A stretch of DNA of 42,609 nt, taken from the NCBI RefSeq assembly GCF_030697925.1, contig NZ_JAUYOJ010000136.1:1-42609 (forward strand), written 5' to 3'. The translations under genes and the position numbers were made by a program. This document shows, in pieces, positions 35,958 through 42,609 of this stretch. The stretch comes from Phenylobacterium sp. (GTDB taxonomy: Bacteria > Pseudomonadota > Alphaproteobacteria > Caulobacterales > Caulobacteraceae). The notes under the pieces are model-generated. The model did no database searches. It had not been told where the DNA came from and worked only from the letters and a program-made list of their open reading frames with translations. The number at the start of each line of letters is the position of its first letter. Within the stretch, counting starts at the first letter, position 1.

Positions 35958-37021
35958 GCCTGGGTGCTCATGGCGTCCAGTTCGGTCAGCTGGCGCTCAT
36001 ATGCGGCCTTGAAGGCTTGGTTCACGGGACTGTCGGGATCGCCGTCAGCCCGCATGCGGAATTCAGCGTGCAGCTTGACGTATTCGCCGAACGCCATGGC
36101 GTCGCGGTTTTTGAGCACCAGGGACTGGCCCTTCAGCCGCGCTTCGGCCTCCTCGGGGGCCAGGGCCTCCAGGGTCGAGCCGACGGCGGCGCGCAGACCG
36201 GCCATCATGCACAGCAGGTGCTTCTTCATGTCCTGGAACGAGGCTTTCACCGCCGCGGGGCCGGACAAGAACCCCTCCCCGCGCGGTCGCAGCAGGTCCG
36301 CGGCCACCCGCTGGGCCGGGGCCCACTTGAAGGGATTGTTGCCCTCGGCGCGGACCGTGGTGCGGGTCATACGGTACTCGGTCTTGACCGAGGTCCGCTC
36401 GCTCATCAGGTCGCCCAGGCCCAGCACCATCTGCTGATAGACCGCGCCCAGGCGGCGCATGACCTCGACCGGGTCCTCGCCGGAAAAGGCCGAGGCGTCC
36501 AGGCGCGCGCCGTTGCAGAACGCGTCCAGAAGGGAACCGTCGCTGGGAGCCTCGACGGCCTCCGGACCGGTCCAGGCGCTGGGAACGGCCAGCGTCGCCT
36601 CGGTGATGGCCACGGGCTTCAGCATCGGGCCGCTGAACGGGGCGTCGAAGGCGCCGTTCTCGGCCTCGGCGGCCTCGACCACGATCAGGTAGCCGCCCAG
36701 GCGCAGAGTGTCGCCGGCCTCGATGGCCGCGGGCTCGCCGGGCGGCAGGCGGTCGCGGCGGGCGCCGACGAACACGCCGTTGGAGCTGGTGTCGCGCAGG
36801 GTCAGCCGGCCGGCCCGTAGGGCGATGACGCAGTGGTTGCGCGAGATCGAGCGTTCAGGGTCGGCGATGGTCCAGCCGGCGGCGGCGTCTCGGCCGATCA
36901 CCAGCTCGCCCTCGGTGAGTTCGCGCGACTCCATCAGCTGGAACGGATCGCTCTGGCGGAACAGGCGCAGGACGGCCTTGGACACCTTCGGCTGCGCCAG
37001 GGTTGCGGTCATGAGGCTCAA
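35954..37021 (-). CDS. TagH/Fha1-like FHA-domain protein
   Basis: A 355-residue protein with an N-terminal FHA domain (about residues 20-105). Its phosphothreonine-binding residues are intact: Arg44 in VIGRD, Ser60 and His63 in SISRNHC, and Asn81 in TSSNGVFV. The C-terminal half (about 190-345) matches the domain of type VI secretion-associated TagH/Fha proteins: YQQMVLGLGDLMSERTSVKT, NNPFKWAP, GFLSGPAAVKASFQDMKKHL, and a final EYVKLHAEF plus FKAAYERQL. In Pseudomonas the equivalent Fha1 is phosphorylated by PpkA to promote secretion. No Tss genes are in this window. It overlaps both neighbours by ATGA. Confidence 0.87.
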   Translation of the reverse strand: MSLMTATLAQPKVSKAVLRLFRQSDPFQLMESRELTEGELVIGRDAAAGWTIADPERSISRNHCVIALRAGRLTLRDTSSNGVFVGARRDRLPPGEPAAIEAGDTLRLGGYLIVVEAAEAENGAFDAPFSGPMLKPVAITEATLAVPSAWTGPEAVEAPSDGSLLDAFCNGARLDASAFSGEDPVEVMRRLGAVYQQMVLGLGDLMSERTSVKTEYRMTRTTVRAEGNNPFKWAPAQRVAADLLRPRGEGFLSGPAAVKASFQDMKKHLLCMMAGLRAAVGSTLEALAPEEAEARLKGQSLVLKNRDAMAFGEYVKLHAEFRMRADGDPDSPVNQAFKAAYERQLTELDAMSTQA

Positions 37022-38799
37022 GAGCGGCCTCCGATGATGGTCCGGTCGCTCTCATCGTCCTCCAGCACCAGGCGGGTCCGGTCGAGCGCCTGGACGGCGC
37101 GCTCGGCGGCGGCGGCGGCGATACGCAGCTCGGCCATGGCCGAGGGTTCGCTGGGCGTGGGGTCGGCCCGGGTCAGGGCCTCGGTCTCCAGGCGGTCCTG
37201 CACCGAGGCGGCGAAGCGGTTGAAGCCGTCGAACAGCTCGCCGAACTCGTCCTTGCGCGTGTGGGAGATGCGGAAGTCTAGGTCGCCGCGGGTGGCGTCG
37301 GCCAGGGCTGCGCCCAGGCGGCGGATCGGCCCGGCGACTTGCTTGGCCGCTGCATAGCTCACCGCCACCACGACCCCCAGGGTCACGGCGCTGAGCGCCG
37401 CCAGCAGCCAGTGGGAGAGCGAGGCCGCGGCCTCCAGCTCGGCGCGGCTGACGGCCACATCGACCGTGCCGAACGAGCGGCCGGCATAGAGGATCGGCCG
37501 CACGAAGCGGAAGCCGCCGGCGCCCTTTTCAAGCTTAGTCCTGGTGACCACGCCGTCCTCGCCCTTGTGGATCGGGGTCTCGCCGCGCGGGGTCTCGTAG
37601 ATCTGGCCGACCTGGCTGGCGTCGGTGGCGCCGCGGATCAGGCCGTCGGCGTCGACGACCGTGATCTGCTGGATGTTGGGGTCGGCCGAGGCGGCGCGCA
37701 CGAAGGCGGCCACCGGGGCCCAGTCGCGCTCGTCGGCCGGCAGGGTCGCGTTGTCGGCCGCGGTAAGCGCTGCGTTGGAGGCCACGAACGAGGCGATGGC
37801 GCCGCCGGACGAGAGCGCCATGCGCTCCATGGCGCGGTCCTGGCGGTTCAGCACCAGGCCCACGCAGACTAGCAGGACCACAGCGGTGATCCCGGCCATG
37901 ATCAGGGCGAGGCGCGCCTGTAGCGGCAGGTAGCGGCGCACGCCCTCCTGCTCCTCGGCCTGGGCCTCGAGCGACCGCTGCTCGCGGCGCATGGCCTCGG
38001 CCAGCTGGCCGCCGTCGGCGAACCGGCGCTCGGGCTTCTTGGCCAACAGCTTGCCGATGATGAACTGCAGGCCGCGCGGGCACTCGGGCGCGAGCTCTGC
38101 GATGGGGCGCGGATCGTTCTGGGTGATCTGCAGGGCGAGCGTGGCGGCGCTGGTCCCGGCGAAGGCCCGCTGGCCGGTGATCAGCTCATAGAGCACCACG
38201 CCAGCGGAGAAGAGATCGGAGCGCCCGTCGATGTGCCCGCCCAGGGCCTGTTCGGGGCTCATATAGCGCGGGGTGCCCAGGACCTGGCCGACCTGGGTCT
38301 TCAGCATCTCGGCCTCGGTGTCGGCCTCGGCCACGCGAGCGATGCCGAAATCGAGGATCTTCACGCCGCGCCCGTCGGGGGCCAGCAGGATGTTGCTGGG
38401 CTTGATGTCGCGGTGAACCACCCCGACCTCGTGGGCGTAGCGCAACGCCTCGCCCAGTTGGGCGCCGATGGCCAGGACGTCGTCGACCGGGAACTGGCCG
38501 ACGCGCGCGGCGGCCTTGTCCAAGGGCTCGCCGTCCAGCAGTTCCATGGCGATATAGGGGTAGCCGTCGACCTCGCCGACGTCATAGATCGTGACGATAT
38601 TGGGATGCGACAGGGCGCCGGCCGCCTTGGCCTCGCGCAGGAAACGGGCGACATAGTGCCGGTTCTGGCGGAACTCGGCTTTCAGGACCTTGATCGCCAG
38701 CACGCGATTGATGCCCGGGTCATAGGCCCGATAGACGTCCGCCATCGCGCCTTCGCCGATCCGCGCTTGCACCTCGTAGCGCCCGACCAATTTCAACAT
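37018..38799 (-). CDS. transmembrane Ser/Thr protein kinase with periplasmic sensor and HAMP domain
   Basis: A 593-residue Hanks-type kinase. The catalytic domain (residues about 8-270) is complete: GEGAMADVYRA, Lys37 in LAIKVLK, HRDIKPSN (129-136), DFG (150-152), GTPRYMSPEQ. Membrane helix 1 spans about 296-317. A periplasmic sensor of about 140 residues follows (DPNIQQITVVDADGLIRGAT is Cache-like), then helix 2 at about 463-484. A HAMP region follows (about 485-535) and a helical C-terminus ending DRTIIGGRS. Having a HAMP and a cytoplasmic tail after helix 2 is unusual for such kinases. It is probably the PpkA equivalent for the adjacent FHA protein and phosphatase. Confidence 0.93.
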   Translation of the reverse strand: MLKLVGRYEVQARIGEGAMADVYRAYDPGINRVLAIKVLKAEFRQNRHYVARFLREAKAAGALSHPNIVTIYDVGEVDGYPYIAMELLDGEPLDKAAARVGQFPVDDVLAIGAQLGEALRYAHEVGVVHRDIKPSNILLAPDGRGVKILDFGIARVAEADTEAEMLKTQVGQVLGTPRYMSPEQALGGHIDGRSDLFSAGVVLYELITGQRAFAGTSAATLALQITQNDPRPIAELAPECPRGLQFIIGKLLAKKPERRFADGGQLAEAMRREQRSLEAQAEEQEGVRRYLPLQARLALIMAGITAVVLLVCVGLVLNRQDRAMERMALSSGGAIASFVASNAALTAADNATLPADERDWAPVAAFVRAASADPNIQQITVVDADGLIRGATDASQVGQIYETPRGETPIHKGEDGVVTRTKLEKGAGGFRFVRPILYAGRSFGTVDVAVSRAELEAAASLSHWLLAALSAVTLGVVVAVSYAAAKQVAGPIRRLGAALADATRGDLDFRISHTRKDEFGELFDGFNRFAASVQDRLETEALTRADPTPSEPSAMAELRIAAAAAERAVQALDRTRLVLEDDESDRTIIGGRS

Positions 38800-38856
38800 G
38801 ACCTAGTCCCCGGACCGCGATCCCTTCGGCAGGCTAAGCGGCCACGGTTAAAGGAG

Positions 38857-38885
38857 AATTCGCACGGCGCCGCTTTCGGCGAATT
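38857..38885 (-). terminator. hairpin between LysM and kinase genes
   Basis: AATTCGC and GCGAATT form a perfect 7-bp outer stem, and a CGCCG/CGGCG inner stem can form as an alternative. It lies 9 bp past the LysM stop and about 57 bp before the kinase start. There is no T-run, so it could be an attenuator or processing site that lowers downstream expression. Confidence 0.35.
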
Positions 38886-38893
38886 ATTTCACC

Positions 38894-39604
38894 TCAGCGT
38901 CGCACATTGGCCTGGATCCGTACCGCCCGGTCTAGGTCCCGCTGGATCACGGGGTTGCCCGGATCGAGCGCCAGGGCCTGGCGCAACAGCCCAACGGCCT
39001 TGTTGATCGCCCCGCGGTTCATCTGCTCCAAGGCCTGGCCGCGCAGTTGGCCCGCGCGGACGGGATTACGCTGACCGGCCGGCGCGGGTGTCGCGGCGGC
39101 CGCCGTCGGCTTGGCCGGGACGACCTTGCGCGGAACGCCGGGGATCAACAGGGTCTGGCCGACGCTCATCTGCGACGGGTCGGTGATGTTGTTGTAGCGC
39201 GCCAGGCCATAGAACATCAGGCTGTCACCCAGCAGCCGGTCGGCCAGGCTGGACATCGAGTCCCCCGGCCGCACCTTGTAGACGTAGTGCTTCTCGCCCA
39301 ACAGCTCGCGCGGATCGCGGTCGATCTGGTCCAACAGCTTGCGCGCCACGGCGTTACCAGGCTGTTCGGCCAGCACCGCCAGCAGTTCGGCCCGGGCCAG
39401 GACGCCCTGGCCGGTCCCCAGGAGCTCCACAGCCCGGTTCTGCCGCTCGCGGGCGCCGAGGCCGGGCGTGGCGACCGGCGCGGCCGGTGCCGGCGCGGCG
39501 CGCGTGGTGGGCGAGGCGGTAGCCCCCGGCGCGCCCTTCGGCGTTTGGGCGCAGGCCGCCAGGGTGAGGGTCAGCAGGACGGCCAGGAGGATCGGCGATC
39601 TCAA
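38894..39604 (-). CDS. LysM-domain lipoprotein with TPR-like repeats
   Basis: A 236-residue envelope protein. The lipoprotein signal reads MRSPILLAVLLTLTLAAC with the lipidated Cys at residue 18. A proline/alanine-rich linker follows, then a helical TPR-like segment ARERQNRAVELLGTGQGVLA. A LysM peptidoglycan-binding domain begins YVYKVRPGDSMSSLADRL and ends MSVGQTLLIPGV. A second TPR-like unit is AINKAVGLLRQALALDPGNP. The start is a TTG at 39604: it lies 8 nt after GGAGGG and overlaps the EAL stop as TTGA. An in-frame opening at 39667 inside the EAL gene would spoil the signal peptide. Confidence 0.85.
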   Translation of the reverse strand: MRSPILLAVLLTLTLAACAQTPKGAPGATASPTTRAAPAPAAPVATPGLGARERQNRAVELLGTGQGVLARAELLAVLAEQPGNAVARKLLDQIDRDPRELLGEKHYVYKVRPGDSMSSLADRLLGDSLMFYGLARYNNITDPSQMSVGQTLLIPGVPRKVVPAKPTAAAATPAPAGQRNPVRAGQLRGQALEQMNRGAINKAVGLLRQALALDPGNPVIQRDLDRAVRIQANVRR

Positions 39605-41244
39605 GCCACGGCCCTCCGCTTGGTTCCAGGCCGCCGCGGCGCGGGCGGCGAGAGCCGCGCCAGCCATACCGGGTCGCGCACGGTGCGTACGAAATCCTCA
39701 CCGCTCATCGGCTTGGCGAAGAAGAAGCCCTGGATCAGGAAGCAGCCGAGGCCCCGCAGGGTCTCGACCTCCTCGCGGGTCTCCGCGCCCTCGGCCAGGA
39801 CCTGGATGTCGAGGCCGCGCGACAGCTCCACCAATGCCCGGCAGATGGCCTGGCTGTCGCGGCGTTCGTCGATCTTGGTGACGAACTCGCGGTCGATCTT
39901 CAGCTTCGAGAACGGCAGGTTCTTCAGATAGGACAGGCTGGAATAGCCGGCGCCGAAATCGTCGATGGCGACGCTGACGCCTAACGCCCGCAGTTCCTCG
40001 ACAAGCCGGCGGGTGCGCGCGGCGTCTTCCATGGCCGCGGTCTCGGTGAGCTCGACCTCAAGCGCGCCGGGCGACAGCCGGTGGCGCTCCAGGGTGCGCA
40101 CGATGGTGGTGTTCAGCGATGGATCGGCGAACTGTCGGGCCGACAGGTTGACGGCCATCTTCAGGCCGACGAGGCCCAGATCCTGCCAGGCGCGCGCCTC
40201 GCGGCAGGCGGCGTTCAGCACCCAGAGCCCGACCTCGTCGATCAGGCCCGACTGCTCCAGGATCGGAATGAACTCGGCAGGCGAGACCATGCCCAGGTCC
40301 GGGTGACGCCAGCGCAGCAGGGCTTCCGCGCCGACCACGCGGCCGGTCTCCAGATTGACCACGGGCTGGAAATGCAGCGCCAGTTGCTCGCGGGCGATGG
40401 CTTGGCGCAGGTCCTGCTCCAGGGAGAACCGCTCCCTGGCTGCGACCGAGGACTGGGCTGAGAAGAACGAGAGCTTGCCGCCCGAGCTTTCCCCCGCCTT
40501 GGGCAGGGCCGCGAAGGCTCGGGTCAGCAGGGTGGCCGGGTCCTCCCCGTCGTGTGGGAAGATCGCCGCGCCCAGGTCGACGTCGGGCGAGAGGCGAATG
40601 TCGGGAAGTTCCTGGCTGAGCACATAGCCCAGGGCCTGGAGCTCGTTGGCCGCCACATGCGGCGCGTCGACGCCCGCGAACCAGATGCCGAAGCAGTCGC
40701 GGTCCACATGGGCTACGACGCGGCTGGGCTGCAGGGCGCCGGAGAGGCGTTGGGCGAAGGCGGCGAGCGCGCGTTCGGCCGCGCCCTGGTCAAAGGCCGC
40801 CAGCCGGTCGTAGTCAGCGAACCGCACCACGCCCAGCACGACGGTGTGGGCCACATCCTTCACGTCGGCGTCGAGGATGGCCAGGAAGGGCTCACGGGTC
40901 GGCAGGCCGGTGATTGGGTGGCGATTGGTCAGGCGGTGGCGCTGGCCATCCAGGCACGCGGCGATGTGGGTGACGTCGCGCATCATGCGACCGACGCCGT
41001 CGGTGAAGCCCTGCGGCAGGGCGGAGACCTCACGACCCTCGGCGCAGGCCTCCAGCGCCCGGCCCAGCAGGCCGAGGGGCCGCAGCAGCAGCGACAATAG
41101 GACAAGGACGGCGGCGGCCCCGCAGAAGGCGCCCGCCAAGGTCGCGGCGCGGGTCAGGCCCTCGCCCGGCGCCAGCCATCCGGCAAAGGGAAACGCCACG
41201 GCGATCGCGGCCAGGGCCACGACCTTTCCGCGGAAGCCGATCAA
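39601..41244 (-). CDS. membrane GGDEF(degenerate)-EAL protein, probable c-di-GMP phosphodiesterase
   Basis: An N-terminal hydrophobic region with two membrane helices (VVALAAIAVAFPFAGWLAPG, then GAFCGAAAVLVLLSLLL) is followed by a HAMP-like linker. A GGDEF-fold domain has DRDCF where GGDEF should be, so it is not a cyclase. The C-terminal EAL domain looks fully active: GAEALLRWRHP, MAVNLSARQF, EVELTETA, IDDFGAGYSSLSYL, KIDREFV, LAEGAET and LIQGFFFAKP. The preferred start is a TTG at 41244, 6 nt after GGGGAGG. An in-frame GTG at 41337 adds a non-coding-like basic stretch. It is first in the LysM-kinase-FHA-PP2C run. Confidence 0.88.
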   Translation of the reverse strand: MIGFRGKVVALAAIAVAFPFAGWLAPGEGLTRAATLAGAFCGAAAVLVLLSLLLRPLGLLGRALEACAEGREVSALPQGFTDGVGRMMRDVTHIAACLDGQRHRLTNRHPITGLPTREPFLAILDADVKDVAHTVVLGVVRFADYDRLAAFDQGAAERALAAFAQRLSGALQPSRVVAHVDRDCFGIWFAGVDAPHVAANELQALGYVLSQELPDIRLSPDVDLGAAIFPHDGEDPATLLTRAFAALPKAGESSGGKLSFFSAQSSVAARERFSLEQDLRQAIAREQLALHFQPVVNLETGRVVGAEALLRWRHPDLGMVSPAEFIPILEQSGLIDEVGLWVLNAACREARAWQDLGLVGLKMAVNLSARQFADPSLNTTIVRTLERHRLSPGALEVELTETAAMEDAARTRRLVEELRALGVSVAIDDFGAGYSSLSYLKNLPFSKLKIDREFVTKIDERRDSQAICRALVELSRGLDIQVLAEGAETREEVETLRGLGCFLIQGFFFAKPMSGEDFVRTVRDPVWLARLSPPAPRRPGTKRRAVA

Positions 41245-41432
41245 CGGCAACCTCCCCAGCGCTCCGTATGTCCAGAGTCTCAAATCTTCACCACGGCGGC
41301 CGTCCCCACGAAGACCTCGGGGGACACAATGCCGCACCGTCTTCTACCGCTTGGTGAAAATGTGTCCTTTACAGAACGTGACCGGGGAAGCGCTCGGGAT
41401 CGGGACACCGGCGCAGCTTCTGGCGTCCCCCA

Positions 41433-42609
41433 CTACTCCGCCGCGGCGGTCGCCTTGGGCGCGCGGCGGACTTCCACCACCCGCACCCGCGTGCCGTCCA
41501 GCACCAGGGCCAATTCGCCGCGCTTCAGCCGCAGGGCGTCCTCGCCGAACGCCTCGCGGCGCCAGCCGGCGAGCGCCTGGGTCTTGGCGTTGTCGTCATT
41601 GGCGATCTGCTCCAGGTCCGAGACCGTGGCGATCAGCTTCGACGCCACACCAGCGTCCTCCGCCCGCGCCTTCAGCAGCACCTTCAGCAACTCAACCACC
41701 GCACCGGCGGCGGGCGAGACCTGCACCTTGCTGCGTTCGATCACCGGTGCGTAGCCCTCGGGGTCCTTCAGCGCCTCGCGGACGGCGGCCAGCAGATCTG
41801 GCCCGAACCGCGAGCCCGAGAAGCCCTTGGGCACCGAGCGCAGGCGATCGAGGGCGTCGGCGTCGGTCGGCGCCTGGGTGGCGATCTCGTCGATGGCGTC
41901 GTCCTTGAGGATCCGGCCGCGCGGCTGGTCGCGCATCTGGGCAGTGCGCTCACGCCAAGCGGCGACCGACTTGAAGATCGCCAGATATTTCGAGGTGTGG
42001 CGCCGCGGTTTGAGCCGCTTCCAGGCGTTCTCCGGCTCCACGTCGTAGACCGCCGGATCGCAGAGGCTCTGCATCTCGTCGACCACCCAGGTGAGGCGAC
42101 CTTCCTTCTCCAGGCGGTCGCGCAGCATCGGATAGAGCTCGGCCAGGTGCGTCACGTCGCCCAGGGCGTAGACCAGCTGGGCGTCGGTCAGCGGCCGGCG
42201 CGCCCAATCGGTGAAGCGCGAGGACTTGTCGATCTCAAGCTTCAGCATTTGGCGGACCAGGGCGTCATAGGCGATCTGCTCACCGAACCCGGCGGCCATG
42301 CCGGCCACCTGGGTGTCGAACAGGGGCCGCGGCATCGCATTCAGATTGTTGAAGATTTCAACATCCTGGCGCGCGGCGTGGAACACCTTCTCGATGCTCG
42401 GGTCGCGTAGGATCTCCAGGAACGGCTCGAGATCGATCGCGTCGGCCAACGGGTCGATCACCGCTTCGGCGGAGGGCGCGGCGGCCTGGATCAGGCAGAG
42501 CTTGGGCCAGTAGGTGGTTTCGCGCATGAACTCGGTGTCTACTGCGACGAAGGGCTGGCCTTTGATTTTGTCGCAGAACGCCTGGAGCTCGGCGGTGGTT
42601 GTAATCGGC
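41433..42609 (-). CDS. rnd: ribonuclease D (partial, N-terminus outside window)
   Basis: RNase D is a 3'-5' exonuclease of the DEDD family that trims tRNA precursors. The reading frame stays open to the window edge. The segment upstream of the first in-window ATG (42527) encodes PITTTAELQAFCDKIKGQPF then VAVDTEFMRET, which contains the catalytic DxE. So that ATG is internal and the true start lies beyond 42609. Further motifs are EKVFHAARQDVEIFNNLN, YALGDVTHLAELYPML and the C-terminal HRDC region QMRDQPRGRILKDDAIDEIA and LAGWRREAFGEDALRLKRG. Confidence 0.94.
   Translation of the reverse strand, partial: PITTTAELQAFCDKIKGQPFVAVDTEFMRETTYWPKLCLIQAAAPSAEAVIDPLADAIDLEPFLEILRDPSIEKVFHAARQDVEIFNNLNAMPRPLFDTQVAGMAAGFGEQIAYDALVRQMLKLEIDKSSRFTDWARRPLTDAQLVYALGDVTHLAELYPMLRDRLEKEGRLTWVVDEMQSLCDPAVYDVEPENAWKRLKPRRHTSKYLAIFKSVAAWRERTAQMRDQPRGRILKDDAIDEIATQAPTDADALDRLRSVPKGFSGSRFGPDLLAAVREALKDPEGYAPVIERSKVQVSPAAGAVVELLKVLLKARAEDAGVASKLIATVSDLEQIANDDNAKTQALAGWRREAFGEDALRLKRGELALVLDGTRVRVVEVRRAPKATAAAE

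Noticed and set aside
42527..42609. ATG at 42527 as the rnd start
   Set aside because: The frame is open upstream and encodes the catalytic DTE motif, so the ATG is internal.

Overview
The window is GC-rich, densely packed chromosomal DNA from an alphaproteobacterium, most likely Caulobacteraceae (Phenylobacterium or Caulobacter-like). The evidence is 5-aminolevulinate synthase (C4 heme route), a COX15-type heme A synthase, a ubiquinol-cytochrome c chaperone, a MucR/Ros regulator, a Mg-type HemB, and hdaA directly upstream of ppk. I see no insertion sequence, prophage, CRISPR array or integrase. Most of the window is core genome.

Layout. 1-4243: rplM (partial) with a textbook promoter, a Tat-exported PhoX-like phosphatase, ctaA, two small membrane proteins, tRNA-Pro(GGG) and an SRPBCC protein. 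4240-8250 (minus): a CBP3-type chaperone, DUF177, plsX, fabH, ihfA and a MerR regulator. 8356-12334: bamE, the proton-pumping pyrophosphatase hppA, a FliL-like exported protein and a GNAT enzyme. 12331-17252 (minus): glyA-nrdR-ribD(reductase only)-ribE-ribH-nusB-thiL, tightly coupled; this riboflavin cluster lacks both ribBA and the RibD deaminase domain. 17429-22879: a MucR homologue that has lost its zinc ligands, hemA, an exported methyltransferase, a 3-hydroxyisobutyryl-CoA hydrolase, hemB and a Nudix hydrolase. 22860-26845: a 3-hydroxyisobutyrate-type dehydrogenase, motB, bpt and an acyl-CoA dehydrogenase carrying a short AT-rich codon patch. 26971-34783 (plus): hdaA-ppk-ppx, a PhoA-type alkaline phosphatase and a glycosyltransferase. 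34784-35210 is an unexplained gene-free stretch. 35211-41244 (minus): an EAL protein, a LysM lipoprotein, a transmembrane Ser/Thr kinase, a TagH-like FHA protein and a PP2C phosphatase. The window ends inside rnd.

Functional themes. Phosphate and polyphosphate metabolism recurs (PhoX-like, PhoA-like, ppk, ppx, hppA). Heme supply is represented three times (hemA, hemB, ctaA). Two proteins fit steps of valine catabolism. The most interesting region is the last operon. Its kinase, FHA protein and phosphatase resemble the threonine-phosphorylation pathway that controls type VI secretion, but no Tss structural gene is present in the window. Instead the genes follow a c-di-GMP phosphodiesterase and a LysM cell-wall lipoprotein, which suggests an orphan or repurposed envelope-signalling module.
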